A stretch of DNA of 64,000 nucleotides from NCBI GenBank assembly GCA_015501595.1, contig JADNRX010000215.1, forward strand, positions 29,322 to 93,321, read 5' to 3'. This DNA comes from Hymenopellis radicata (taxonomy: Eukaryota; Basidiomycota; Agaricomycetes; Agaricales; Physalacriaceae). Positions 24,401 to 36,100 of the stretch are shown here, in pieces. Under the pieces are notes generated by a model. That model made no database searches and had not been told where the DNA came from. It saw nothing but the letters and a program-made list of their open reading frames with translations. Positions within the stretch are counted from its first letter, which is position 1; each line of letters starts with the position of its first letter. The position numbers were made by a program, and so were the translations under genes.

Positions 24401-24907
24401 CCCACAGGCCGCCTGACAATTGTCAAGGCGGCAGAGGCGACAATCGTCGCGCTCTGGGTAGTGGTGGTGGTGGTGAGCAGTGAGAGAAACGACCCGATCA
24501 TGCGCTGACGCGGCCTCTCGGCGTTGGCCGAACCGTGAGAATATCTCAGAAATTCACCCGAACGTCTCGTTTGGGCGACGCAAGCGCCTGTTTAACTTGT
24601 AAAAAATTGCTAAATTTAGTTTAAATATATATCTACATATTTGCAAGTCAAACCGAGTACTCGCGACGAGTACTCGTGCCTCCAACGCCGTACTCGCGAT
24701 CCGCATGCGATCCGACTCGTTATTGATCCGCGGATCAAACGAGTCGAGTAGCCGAGACCCCCGACCGGATCGAGTACCCGAGTTTCCGTGTGACCCGCAA
24801 ACTCGTTGAGGTCTCTAGAAGCCACTCGTGGCAAGATCCTACCAGGGAATGGCGACGAGGAGGATGAGGACGAGCAACCTGCCACCACACTGTTCATGTC
24901 CCCGTAA
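21403..24907 (+). CDS. DUF6532-like nuclear-type protein, hit by element B
   Basis: Exons 21403-22299, 22351-22457, 22528-22708, 22754-23095, 23148-23327, 23383-23511 and 23563-23735 then 24818-24907, all in phase when element B and one copy of GAAGCCAC are removed. The first 300 residues are low-complexity, charged and coiled (EEERAKKLAE, KKAKRDEKTKEK), suggesting nuclear localisation. The C-terminal domain contains GIFHGPLVVTTFAYF, LCLAAIAVKRGLTQWASG and WDEIFGKAE, resembling the DUF6532 domain of Agaricomycetes. With the insertion present, the protein ends about 25 codons into the element instead of at TTLFMSP. Its position beside the transposase suggests an accessory transposon gene, but that is inference. 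The acceptor of exon 3 is uncertain. Confidence 0.68.
23736..24817. mobile_element. hAT-like non-autonomous element B (8-bp TSD)
   Basis: TAGAGACCTCAACGAGTCA at the left and CTCGTTGAGGTCTCTA at the right, with GAAGCCAC duplicated at 23728-23735 and 24818-24825. It is 1082 bp and lies in the opposite orientation to, and more diverged from, elements A and C. No coding capacity. Inserted in the last exon of the DUF6532-like gene. Confidence 0.9.
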
Positions 24908-25689
24908 CTGGTAAGCACGATCGTTTCATTCAAGTCCCCGCCGATGACTAACGCTTCCATCAGGCGCTGCACCACCCGCGCGTGTTTTCTTTTGGCATCC
25001 GAATGTGTCCCTCGACACCGGCGCTGCCTGTACCACCACCGTTTTCGTACCGTAGCATCGCACTGTCCTTACTATATCTTTAAATGTATGCCAATGCACT
25101 CTCCATGGACTGGTATGCCCCCCCGGAAGGAAAACAAAAGCTGTAAATTGGATAATGAGAGGCGTAATTCGGGCTGAAAGTAGGGTGTAATCGCGCGTAA
25201 TCGGAGGTGTCGCGATTACGCTTTGAGCATATCCATTTCGTATGTACCTCATCAGGAAAGGCCCTATTGCGTTTAGGCAGCTCAAGATTAATGTCTTTGT
25301 AACATGTAACTTAAGTCTGTAAAGGCACTTAAAAGCTCTAAAGACATCTTAAAGCTGCCGTATCACAGCAAGAAACTCAAGACACTTAAAGACACTTAAA
25401 GATGTCTAAAGGTGACTCTATGCACATGCTCTGAGCACTTCTGTCCACATATAGCTTAAGATCTGAAACATTATAGCAGTAAATACAAGACATCCAAAGA
25501 CCTCTAAAGCCAACTCTATGCAAACACTCGGGACATGGCCTCTAAAGACACTCTATACACAGGCCTCAGACACTTCTCATTATACAACTCAAGCTTGCAG
25601 CAGGAAAAGGAACTATTTCTATTATAAGATTTAAACAATTTGTAGAATACATGCTATCCCTCATCTGCAACAACAGGACTGTGGTATGC
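24908..25689. other. Subterminal-repeat region of the large transposon
   Basis: No gene. 25160-25240 has GCGTAATC-type motifs like those at the element ends. 25300-25560 contains many CTTAAAGACAC / CTAAAGACAT variants, whose inverted counterparts (AGAGAGCTTTT, TTTGAGTGACTT) occur at 30530-30950. Such mirrored short repeats are typical transposase-binding subterminal regions. Confidence 0.5.
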
Positions 25690-28060
25690 CAACCCTTTCT
25701 TCACAAAGTAGTAGTAGTTGGGAAGGACCTCATAGCTTTCGGTAACACCGAGCCCGAGCTGTACGATGACAAGTCACTGGGAAGCTGGAAGTCATTGTGT
25801 ACAGCCCAGCCAATCGACGTTCATAAGGGCAGTTGAACGTCTTGGACCCAGCACGGGTGCAGGGGTCCTTGTCGCCGGGAACGCCGGCTGCGATGATTTG
25901 GGTGCACAGGTCCCTGACATTGGCTAGCGGTACACGCTCCCACGAAATACACTCGATAGACCAATCCAGCCCTCGGGAAAGCAGAGATACCTGGTGGCGG
26001 GGTAGTCCCAGGCCAACAGTCGGTCTTCGATGATGTTGGTGTCTTTTTCGCGTCCAGTACGCGTCGGTGTTTCAAGAGCTCTCGAACTTCTCCCGAGCGC
26101 CAAACTTGCCCGTGAGGCAGCGAGAGAAACCGAAGACATCACAGACAAGGCGCGCATTGATACAAGGGCGGGAGTCCTTCAGGAGGATCATCGACGTCGA
26201 GAAGGGTCGGATGGGCGCCACGAGTCTCATCGGAGCAAACATCGCGCTGGAATCAACGTGTTATTTAGTGGGCTTAGCGAGAGGGAGAGTCGAAAGGAGA
26301 CGACGTGGCGGCAAGACCATAAGGCATGGCCGGGGAATAGGACATGGCCGGCGCTGCAGACGACACGAGCGACATGGAGGAACTGCTCTGGTGGGGAAAG
26401 GTGTTCTGTTTTCGCGGAAATTTCGATGTTTCGAGTCGAAGGCGCCAAGTTCGAGGAGCGGTACGACGCCGTTCTGACGCATGGTGGTGAGGCAAGACCA
26501 AAACGAATGCGTGCTGCGCGTCCTCATGCGCGCGCGCGACTGAATCTGTCCAAGGCCAGGGATATCCGTGTCGATGGAGCGACAGTGGGCTGCGCTCATA
26601 CATCTGTGGGATAATGGGCGACGCCGGTGGATTCGAGGCAAAGTGGCCATATCGGGCAAGATCATAGCAGAACGGCAGAACTGCGATGCGCTAAACTCGT
26701 CAGCACGTCTGGGGCGGCTGTGACGACGCTATCAAAATAATTAGATTTTTTGACCAGACTGATTAATCGGAACTCACCATGAAGAAGCGAATGATAAAGC
26801 CAAGCGCAGCAAGTGCAACGAGACCTCCGGCAATACCACCAACTATAGCACTCGTGTTGAGAGCTCCCGATACGGTTGGCGTACCGTGGCGGCACTGACA
26901 ATCTGCACACCCGAATCGGTTCGAGCGGATCCAGCGCAACGGCCCTCCGTGGGGACGTCGCTGTCGTGCTAGTGTTGTGATTCAACAGGCCGCCGTCTCT
27001 TCGAGCCCGCAAAGAGATTTTGCCAATTCATCGAGAGTCTCGGCACGCGAGACGACGATGGCAATGCGACGAGACGAGGGCTTTTGAGACTGGGATATTC
27101 GACTAGAATTTGGGTTAGAATGTGATTCAAGAACTACGAGGCGTGAATGAAAGACCTTAATGAATCCAGATCGTCCAGATAGTGAGACGTGCAGCCTCGT
27201 TGGAGGGCTTATGCTGCCTTCCAACGTCGCCGTTGTCCTCTGTGAGCTATGGAAAAATATGCGTGGAGAGCAAGCTCGACGTGTGCGTCGTGTCAGATAC
27301 GGGAGAGGTAGCTGACAGTGGGCCTGTTGTGTATGCTGCAGCGATGGGAGTGGGAATATGGGTCAGAGGTGCCGGAAATGAGTCTAGAATGCGATCTGTA
27401 TCGTTGACCGCCGGTTTGGGAGGTGCCTTTCGAACGCTGCTCGCTCTACGAGCAATCAAAGAAACCCTGGAATAGTTTCTCAGACGACCAAGCACGCCGT
27501 TGGCGATAGATACCCTTTCAGCGTCAAGAGAAAGAGTGGGAGGACTGTTGAGGCTAATCGGAAGGTCGCTGCGATTAACGACACAAAAGTCGTCGTCTTC
27601 GGCACCGCTTCACGCTGCTTCTGCGCTGGAGGCGATGTCGGGGAGACTGTGACGAGGACGTGTGCGAGCCGACTCGGAGATTCGAGAAAGCAGCACCGAT
27701 GGTAGTCGGCAGCTCCGCAAGGGTCCTGCACCTGCACAGGATAGTCGTACGATTCGGACGAGTAAACATTGTGATCCTGATAGCAGCTGTTGAGCAGCAG
27801 GCCCACCTGGAGCCAGAAATGCGACGTACTTGTAGCATAGCAATGTGCGTTGCGCAGCGCATCCACGCGGTTCTCGAGTCGTGAGCCAGCAGGGAAGCTG
27901 GTTGACGAAGATTGGCTCCTGTCAGCTGGGGATGATACTGGGCAAATGCGGCCTCGTTAGAGGGCTTACGCGTCTAGCGGGCCCGCCGTATCGGACCACA
28001 CGAGCCCGTCTCCTGTATCGACTGTTGTACTGTCAGTATCGATAACTGTGGTCGAAAAAA
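25690..28060 (-). pseudogene. Relic of a single-pass surface protein gene
   Basis: On the minus strand, around 26945-26780, the text TPTVSGALNTSAIVGGIAGG followed by LVALAALGFIIRFFM is a typical fungal single-pass membrane segment, ending at a canonical intron donor (GTGAGT). Upstream Thr/Ser/Pro-rich text (PTPIAAAYTTGPLSATSPVS near 27350) and Cys-containing text (near 27600-27860) could be the ectodomain. Downstream, a Ser-rich tail (SSSSMSLVSSAAPAMSYSPA near 26350) is in another frame. Another fragment at 26000-25830 reads LCTQIIAAGVPGDKDPCTRA. Frames break repeatedly, so this is a degraded gene, perhaps captured by the transposon. No specific family. Confidence 0.4.
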
Positions 28061-29835
28061 AGACGTACCTGCACACTGCCAAGCCAGCAAGCGGGGCAGC
28101 ACAATCTCCTCCTTCTCCCTAGGATCAATGTCATGCTGCCCGTCGTCTGGGGCTTACGCGGCCATGCATCCTGCAGTTGGATCAGCGGCTTGGTGAGAGG
28201 TCGGGTCGGGTCAGAGGAGACGACGCAAAGTCGGTCTCCGTGCTCACTGGCGACGACTCAAAGTCGGTCGCGGGTATCGTAGATGCTTGCCCTATCGTCG
28301 GCGTCGGTAGACACGGGCGTTGCTCGTCGTCCTGAGCGTATCGGTTGTCGATGGTGGTGGTAGAAGATCAAGGAAACAAATCCGAACACTGTTCGGTTTA
28401 GCGGTCCGTGTCACCGGCGCCAAATCGCGAGGATGGCGTCCTCGATGGTGGGCGAACGGCGCGTCCGTGAGGGTTGATACTTCACAGGAGGTATCCCTAA
28501 TAGTTTCTGAAAACATCTGTAAAGTATCTGAGAAAATGTCAGGAAATGACTTACCAACTCCATGGCCATATCAATGGCAATGATCAAGTCTTGCCTCCGA
28601 GGTCAGTGCTATTGACGATACAAGACCACTTGCCTAATGTAAGCTCTAGTTGATGAGTTCAATTGTAAAGCATTAGTTCCAGTACAAACTAGAGCAGTTG
28701 GAGAGGTTTCTCGTGCTGGAGGGCACGATCTCAGTGGATACGGGATGGGATACTTGCTATGCAAGGTTTTCCCAAGCCCTGCTTTGATTATATGACCACA
28801 AATTTAGCTTAGATCTATAAAACCGTGTTACTACAGTAGATTCCGACACTTACTTTGGTACTCCGAGGGCATCGTCGTTGTCCCGAACGACGTTGAGGTC
28901 ACTCCGTTCACGATCCGGCAAATGCCGGATCGTGAGCAGAGCCCTTTGCTCGTCATCTCTCCGCTCTTACCACCATGCCACTACGACGACGACACTACAT
29001 CCAGCCTCAGATTTTTGTCTGGGGCCTCCTTGTCTAATTTCCTCTACCCTCTGGAACCCGGACTTGGCTCCACGGTTTCCAACAGCCGTGGATGATGTTG
29101 GACTGCATTCTTCATGGCAGTAAGACCTCTAACGACGAGGCTGCCGTGCCGCACAACATGGACGCGCTGAGATGGCTTAGAATGATGCAGAAACCCCCCG
29201 CCCTGCCGGCATGCAGGCTTCAAGCACGGTCTTGGTCGGATTTGGGGCGCCGCGTCGTCTGCTGGCAACGCGGCGCCGTTTGGTACGTTTATTTCTCATA
29301 ATTTATTTATTTCTATTTTCGATGGTGTAAATTAACACCGGCTACAGGCTAGCAGTATTGCTGTGGCCATCATCCACCTTATTCTCCGCACCATACCTCA
29401 TACTGATTCCCCCCCTAGAAAATTCTTCCAAGTCCATTTGCCGCCGGCACGTGAGGCTGACGTGGCCTCACGTGCCAGTTGGTTTAAATTCCGATCAGCC
29501 CCTTTGCTCGACTTATCCTTTTACCACCAACTCACTGTTCCACTCCTTCCACTTACACCGTGCTGTTGCTCTGCGCACAGCCCTCCCGTGTCGGCACTGC
29601 TTTGCGCATGTTGCCTTCGAGTGTCTGGGTGGGTAGTCATGGACAACGACGGCGACGATGCTGGCGCAACGTCAGCAGGTGCGGGTACCGTTTTGTGCCC
29701 TCTGCATTTCTGACCTGCTGCTGTTGTAGTCCGGAGATGGGCCCAACAACGACACGACCAGTTCGATGACACCACAACCGGCTCGATGACGACGACATGA
29801 CCACTTCCTCCCGATGACACGACCACTCGAGGACC
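28061..29835. other. Repeat-derived stretch without recognised genes
   Basis: 28061-28600 has no supported frame. 28880-28990 resembles the interior of elements A and C (GATCCGGCAAATGCCGGATC palindrome, then a TCTCTCC...CCACC tract), so an older, diverged relative may lie here. 29000-29800 contains only short overlapping frames. Confidence 0.35.
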
Positions 29836-29844
29836 ATGGCACGA

Positions 29845-30185
29845 AGACAGGAACACCGAGGACACGTACACGAACACCGAGGACCCGTACACGAACACCG
29901 AGGACCCACGAACACCGAGGACCCGTACACGAACACCGAGGACCCGTACACGAACACCGAGGACCCGTACACGAACACCGAGGACCCGTACACGAACACC
30001 GAGGACGAGGACCTCGTACACCGAGGACGAGGACCTCGTACACCGAGGACGAGGACCTCGTACACCGAGGACGAGGACCCGTACACCGCGGACACGTATA
30101 CGAACATGAACACGGACACTTATACGAACACGGACACGTATACGAGCATGGACACGTATACGAACACCGAGGACACGTAGGCCGG
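29845..30185. repeat. Minisatellite, 21-22-bp units
   Basis: Tandem copies of ACGAACACCGAGGACCCGTAC (21 bp, from about 29870 to 30000) grade into about three copies of a 22-bp GAGGACGAGGACCTCGTACAC type unit (30000-30070), then more degenerate GGACACGTATACGAACA units up to 30180. Open frames on both strands across it are a by-product of the repeat. Confidence 0.85.
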
Positions 30186-31043
30186 GGACGAGGATCCGTA
30201 CACCGAGGACTAGGACACGACCACTTGAGGACGATGACGACGACGACAAGCATTGAGGACATGACAACCATGCGGACCAGTATCAGGAACTATGTGGATG
30301 AGTGCTGAGGACCAGATGGATGATGCGGTTGAGATGTTGGGATGACACACAGCAAGGAGCATGGTGAGATATGAGCACGGTGATGAACATCGAGGCTGAT
30401 ATGCCCTGGTTCCTAATATTATGCTAGATGGTTTCTGTATTATACCCACTGCCTGTAATTAACCTGAATTTTAATATTTATTTTCTGAATTATTTTGCCT
30501 GCTCAAGGTCTATTTGAGATATCTAAGATTGAGAATTTAGGACATTGTCTTTTGAGATATTTAGCTAGAGACATCTGCTTTATGTCATCTTTAGAGAGCT
30601 TTTCAACGGCTTTGTAAATGACTTGCAGTGCCTTTCAAAGTATTGTACAGCTATCTTTGGAGAAGGTTATCGAACACATCAGTCTTGAGTTGACTTCAGA
30701 GTGCTTTATGGTAGCTTTGGGAGTGCCTTTTGAGTAACCAAAAAACATATGGAAGTTATCTTTGGAGAAGGTTCTCGAGGACACATGCTTTATGCAAACT
30801 TCAGAGAGCTTTTTGATAGCTTTGGGAGTGACTTGAGGTGTCTTTGAGTGACTTAGAGTATGTGTCTCCGATAACCTTCTCCGAAAGTAACTTTGTAGCC
30901 TTCTAGCTTTTGCAGCCTTTAAGCACTTTAAGTTATCCTAAGTCGTCTAAACGCATATAGGCCTTTCCAGATGCTTGTATAATTACACCAAAGCATAATC
31001 GCATAAATCGCGTAATTGGCGTAGGATTACGCCAAATACGGGC
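30186..31043. other. Right subterminal region of the 13.5-kb element
   Basis: No gene. 30530-30950 is built of TTTGAGTG, AGAGAGCTTTT and TTCTCCGAAAG/CTTTGGAGAAGG variants, mirroring 25300-25560. 30980-31044 contains GCGTAAT repeats and the right terminal repeat. Confidence 0.5.
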
Positions 31044-31044
31044 C

Positions 31045-31441
31045 TAGGAACTTGCTGATGGGGACTCAAGCGTCGGGAGATGTGAGTCAGTGCGCAGCGG
31101 TGGGAATAGTCTTGGAAGGAACCCATGCAGGAGTTCAAATGGAGATTTCCCTGTAGCGGAGTGAACGCGAACGTTATGGGAGAATTCGGCGAAAGGAAGG
31201 TGCTTAACCCAGTCATCCTGGCGATAATTGCAGAATATGCGCAGGTATTGTTCCAACTCTTGGTTGTACCGCTCGGTTTCCCCATCCGTCTCTGGATGGT
31301 AGGCGGTACTGAGGGCTGAGATGATACTGAGGCGTTTATGGATTCCTTGCATGACCTGGCTGGCGAACTGAGGGCCTCGGTCGGTGATCATCTTGTCCCA
31401 GAGTCCGTATCGTCGGTAGGTGTAATTGAGAAGAAGGTCGA
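31045..31441 (-). pseudogene. Ty3/gypsy integrase core, second part
   Basis: The minus strand reads LLLNYTYRRYGLWDKMITDR, GPQFASQVMQGIHKRL and STAYHPETDGETERYNQELE, then WVKHLPFAEFSHNVRVHSAT: the second half of a retroviral-type integrase core, with the HPETDGETER block intact. It continues from 38677-38904 once the 7.2-kb element is removed, and into 17319-17517 once the Plavaka-type element is removed. Confidence 0.9.
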
Positions 31442-31639
31442 TACTGTACTATTCCGACCATAAATTCATGGTACGGGTCACAGGGCTCAATGAACTGAAG
31501 ATCTGTGGTCCAGGTCACAGGTCCGGAGGGTTCTTGAAGATACTACCTGGCAAGCCTCAAAATGTCACTCTTAGGCTTCGATATGCGTATGTAGACCTTC
31601 CTGACCACTCGCGTAGCTACAGCGCAACAGTGTACCACT

Positions 31640-33149
31640 AGTCAGCATCGTTCGAGACGAGGTCGGAAGTGCGAACTACAATATATTCGAATTAGCTATC
31701 CTCGATATCGGCTACGTTCACTGATGGCGCGAACTGGGAAGGGTGCATAATATCATGCCGAATCTGTCCGTCTCAAAGAACAGGAACTTGCGTAAGATAC
31801 CACAGTCGAATTCTACTTTATTGATTTGGTGTCCGAGTGAACATTGGTATAGATATTGGAAGATGTGTTACAGATAGAGAGATACAGTGTTGGGGTCGAG
31901 AGACGAGAGATTAAACACTAGAAGGACAGTCAGTATCAAGCGATGTGAGCATTGGAAAGGTGGTGTACCTGTCATCTAGAACGCAGATCATGCGTCAAGT
32001 AACGCAAGTAGACATGACGGAAACGTACCATGTCTGGATTGACATTAGCTCGATCTTAGGACAATATACAGAGAAAACGGACCTTCTTGGGATTGTCAGG
32101 CGCGTGGCGGATGTACCGATCGTTGTCGGGCGGCCTAGGTCGCTATCAGAGACGTGTCTGAAGGGGTAGATGCAGTTACCGGGCGAGGTGAGCAATGTGC
32201 CAAGGTCAAATGGAGGCACGACGTGCCTTGCAGGATGCGAGCATGCTCTGCAGCATCACGCACACGGCGACGACGCTGAGGATGGGCGACCATTCGTGCC
32301 CGAGGATAGAGGCGCAGATATGTCCGTTGGAGTACATGCTGTAGACATTTGTGAGCACGCGTATATAGATATATCGACAGACGACACACTGGATGAACGA
32401 GATCGGCGCGATTACATCCAACGACCAGGTAGATGCTGATAAAGCCCAGGCCTTGAAGGGCATTGCGAGCGGCGAGGTAACCAAGGGTTTGGAAGTAATA
32501 ATCGAGGAAACCTGCAAGTTATTGGCGGGGTTTCTGGCGAGAGCGGCATCGGAAACTACTCACAGAGCTGGGCGACTGTTGCTTTACGCTTCGCCTCTGC
32601 GGTCCCAGAGCTGTATGGCACTCTGCTTGACGGTCGAACCGCCCCTCGCCGTCTGCATATTGATATCATTCGATGAGTATGACTATGATAAGCAGCAATA
32701 ACAACGCACGAAGTGGCTCGTAGCCCGTATCCATCCTTTGAGCGCTGGTTTCATTTCTCCGGATTACGCTGCCGGTAAACGCGCTTGAAAGCATTCTGAC
32801 GAGCTCGCTTTGCCTCGTGCTCCTGTTGTAATCGTTGCTGCTTCTGCGCCATCTCCGCCGCCGTAAGACAATTGTGGTCATTGGCGCCGGAACGTCGAAC
32901 CCGAGCCGTGGAAAAGGCGCCTGATGTTTTGGGTGCAAGCGAGCACCGACAAAGATGTGGGATGGTTGTGGTCGAGATCAACTTTCAAGTTCCAAGATGA
33001 TCCTCGATCATGCTTACCACCGAATACTGACTTCCACCCTTCAAGTTCCCATGGTTGGCACACCCTTTGCAGCAAAATTAAAAGCACAAGTGACCGAGAA
33101 ATGCGTGTTATTATTAAGAAAGATCGCAAAATAATATACAGTAAGCAAG
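31640..33149. other. Left part of the 7.2-kb element, fragments only
   Basis: No complete gene. Minus-strand 32517-32206 has hydrophobic segments (VIAPISFIQCVVCRYIYIRV, SPILSVVAVCVMLQSMLA) that could come from a multi-pass membrane protein. 32930-32751 (-) reads as a basic tail (SGAFSTARVRRSGANDHN, then EMAQKQQRLQQEHEAKRARQ) to a stop. These look like relics or captured exons. Confidence 0.35.
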
Positions 33150-36100
33150 TTAATGACGTTCATAGTCTTCACCGCAGTACCAACGGTTCGGCTTCACAGT
33201 GCGCCCACGATGTGTCTTCTCCGGCAGGACAAGCTCGGGCGAGGACTCCTGCACTGCGGGCTTGGAGCCCTTGGACTTCTTGGGCAAGCCTGACCCGGAT
33301 GCTTCGACAGCAGCACCGTCATCTCCTTCTGCAATACCGGCACGCTCAACACTGCCACTAGGCAGAACAGCATACCCATCGTCAACGTTCTCACCATGAA
33401 CGATGGCGGCGACGACATGAAGCGGGATATCACTATCATCCTCGTCTTCTCCGCCTGCATCGAAAGGTGTTTCCTCTGCAACACCTTGAGCATCGGTGAA
33501 TTCGCCACGGGAAAGAGCGGCATGAAGGGCAGGGTTGGTTTGGGGAAGGGCGCGCAGCCTGGCAAGAGTTGATGGAGCCGTCAACGACGTCTGAGAACAG
33601 TTTAGGTCACCAACGGCGCACAGCTCAAAAGCCTGTAAAGAATAGAGTCAGTCCTTGACCAAATCCACGGAAAGTGCGCTCACCTTTTGCACAAATGCGT
33701 TGTCACTGATGTCCTTCATGGCATTGACAATCCAGCGAACAGAACGGTTGCGCAGGGTTCCAATTGTCGTATCCAACGTAGTCTCGGCATCTGGATTGGC
33801 ATCAAGCTGCGCGCTGATCTCCTCGACGACGTCCCGATGATTGGTGCGCTTCATGCTCAGCTTGAGAACGTGTTGAATTCCAACATCGAGTGGCTGCCAA
33901 AGACCCGTGCAGTTCCCAGGTACGAAGCAGACGATAATGTTCGGATGGTTTTTCCGCATCCAGTCCATGAAGTCGCGCGACTTGTGAACGGACCAACAGT
34001 CGATCTTCCAGAGTGAGCACTGCGATTTATCGAGTCCAAGCTTCTCCTTCTGCTCGTCAAAATACGGCGCGATGATATTGTCGACCAAGTCGTGCATCGT
34101 CTCGTGGGTGGACCAGTACGTTGCTGTCATGGAAGGAAGGAATCGAATACCCATCTTCAAGGCTTCATCATAATCAGCAGAGCGAGGAGATGGACAGGAG
34201 AGGGAAGTTTTGCCGTGATAGATGGCCTGCATGGGCAGAACCTCGCCGCTAGCGGAGATTGATGGGACGAGAGTAAAAGCGCGCTTCTCGTCATGGCCCG
34301 TGGTCGGTACCTGCTTCGCGTTTCTCTCTGTCCACGTCGTCTTCGACCCTTGTTGGTAGATGACTTGGGTCTGGTCTGTGTTGACGCGAAGTTCCGCAGG
34401 TATACCGTGATCACGAATGATGTAGGCCTCACGAAGGAAGGCGGCGGTCAAGATTTCCTAGGAGTTGGACGGCACTTTTTTGGCGGTTTTCGTCGCACGA
34501 CGCTCGCTCCAGCCCAGGGTTTGGCGAAGGTATTTTCGGGTGAAACTTTCCGAGCAGCGGAAGGAGCTACCATCCTTTTGGCGAACATTGAAGATATCGG
34601 GGGCATCGTTCTTGATGTATCCAACCATAATGGCGCGGATTGAGGTAAGAGTCAACGCAACCCCGCTTTCGCGAAGGCTACGCAGACGTTTATTGATCTT
34701 GTCGCAGAGTTCGGGGTAATGGCTCTGATCAAGAGACGATCAGACAAACCGAAGTAAGAATCACAAGACGTTGCTTACCAACATGCCCGTCCTTGTCGTT
34801 TCACCACCAGGGCGATTCCCATGCCGTACTCGCTCTAACACTTTCTCTCTCCACCTCGACTCCCCTTGCGTCTTAGCTGCCTTGTCAATCCAGCTGCCGA
34901 TGGTTTGCTGATTAAGCTTGGCAAAATCCTTGGAATTTCGACGCAGGAGCTCTCGTAGAATCTCCGACGGACGCCATGGCTTGCCAGCAACTTTGGCAGC
35001 CTGGGTAATCTGCGACCACAAAAACGGTTGGAACCAGTTCATCCGGACGGCGTCCTCGCGAGTCTTCTGACGCTTTCTCCCACAGTTCTTTCGTGCCGCA
35101 CGTTGATCCTCTCGATACTCCCGGCGAGGTCGAGAGTGCTCCGCCAGTGAATGGTCATCATCAACATCATCGTCAATGTCGCCGTCGTCGTCGCTAGCAC
35201 CAGTATCATCGTAGGATTTGAGAGTTCGTGTTCGTTCCTTGGTACTGGTAAGTCTCATTTTTTACTCAAATTCAAGAGAACTTACACGTTTGCGATTAGC
35301 ATAGGGAATCCAACCTTCTGCAATCTTTGCAGCCTTCTGTGCACCCCTCGACTTTGCCTTTCGGATTCGAGACTGCTCTCTTTCTTTCTCGCGACGCTGC
35401 TGAGCCATTACAGCTTCCCGTGCCTGCACAATATCTCGTCGGGCAGCCGCCATCTCCATATCTCGGTGCTGACGCTGTTGCCGCTCCTCTGCAGTCTCCG
35501 GCTCGAGGAAGTCGAATATTCTGCGAGTACGAAGCTGGGGAGGATTGAATGATGTAGAGGGCGGAGTGGGGGTATTGTCATCAACAGCAGGTAAGTCGTC
35601 ACCGTCTAGTTTGGAGAAGGAATTGCTAACATCATTTAGAGCCAGCGTTCCATATGGGTCGTCATCGGGTAGGACGGCCGCCGGGGTGTCCAGCTTCAAG
35701 AACGACAATGCAGGCTGCGGTACCTCATCATTAGGGGTGACATGAACACGCTTCTTAGAGGGGCTCGGGTTTGGGGTAGGGACATGCGGATGAGAACGAT
35801 CGCGCTTCTGTGGGTTTAGAGGCGGGGATGCAAACGGTACGTCCTCCATTTTCTGCGATGACCTGGGGAGTGCAAACTGAAACGTGAATTCGCCAGATGG
35901 GAACGGAGTATCCACGGAGCGGCGCTTCGCATTATCAGAATCGAGCTCAGAATCGGAAATGAGTTCAAAACCATCGGAACCGCTGTCGGACGCGCTATCC
36001 TCGTCGTCTTTTGGAGCATGGACCTCTTCTTCATCGGAGTGTGGGTCGTGGCGCTGGGAACTAGAGACCTCAACGAGTCAATGGATCACATAGGTTTACC

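Larger units (their letters stand above)
17520..31044. mobile_element. 13.5-kb Plavaka-type (CACTA-like) DNA transposon
   Basis: Inserted in the gypsy integrase: the coding text resumes on either side of it. Its ends are similar inverted repeats (left GGCTCGTAAGTTGGCGTAAG; right, read inwards, GGCCCGTATTTGGCGTAA) followed by GCGTAAT-rich subterminal repeats. It carries a Plavaka transposase (-), a divergent DUF6532-like gene (+), relics of a surface protein gene, a minisatellite, and nested elements at 19407 and 23736. The target duplication is unclear because the site is palindromic (GCAAGTTC/GAACTTGC). A related end-like motif at 25164-25178 means it could instead be two adjacent elements. 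Confidence 0.6.

Noticed and set aside
25160..25240. Second transposon end inside the 13.5-kb element
   Set aside because: GCGTAAT motifs and AATTCGGGCT resemble the true ends, but no matching flank or restored sequence proves a boundary. Kept only as an alternative.
26030..26614. 194-codon + strand ORF
   Set aside because: It overlaps three minus-strand frames. The minus strand has a recognisable membrane segment and splice donor nearby, so this looks like a shadow frame.
29845..30185. Possible CRISPR-like array
   Set aside because: Units are contiguous without unique spacers, and the genome is eukaryotic.
29521..30308. Long ORFs on both strands over the minisatellite
   Set aside because: They are generated by tandem 21-22-bp units and encode only short-period repeats.
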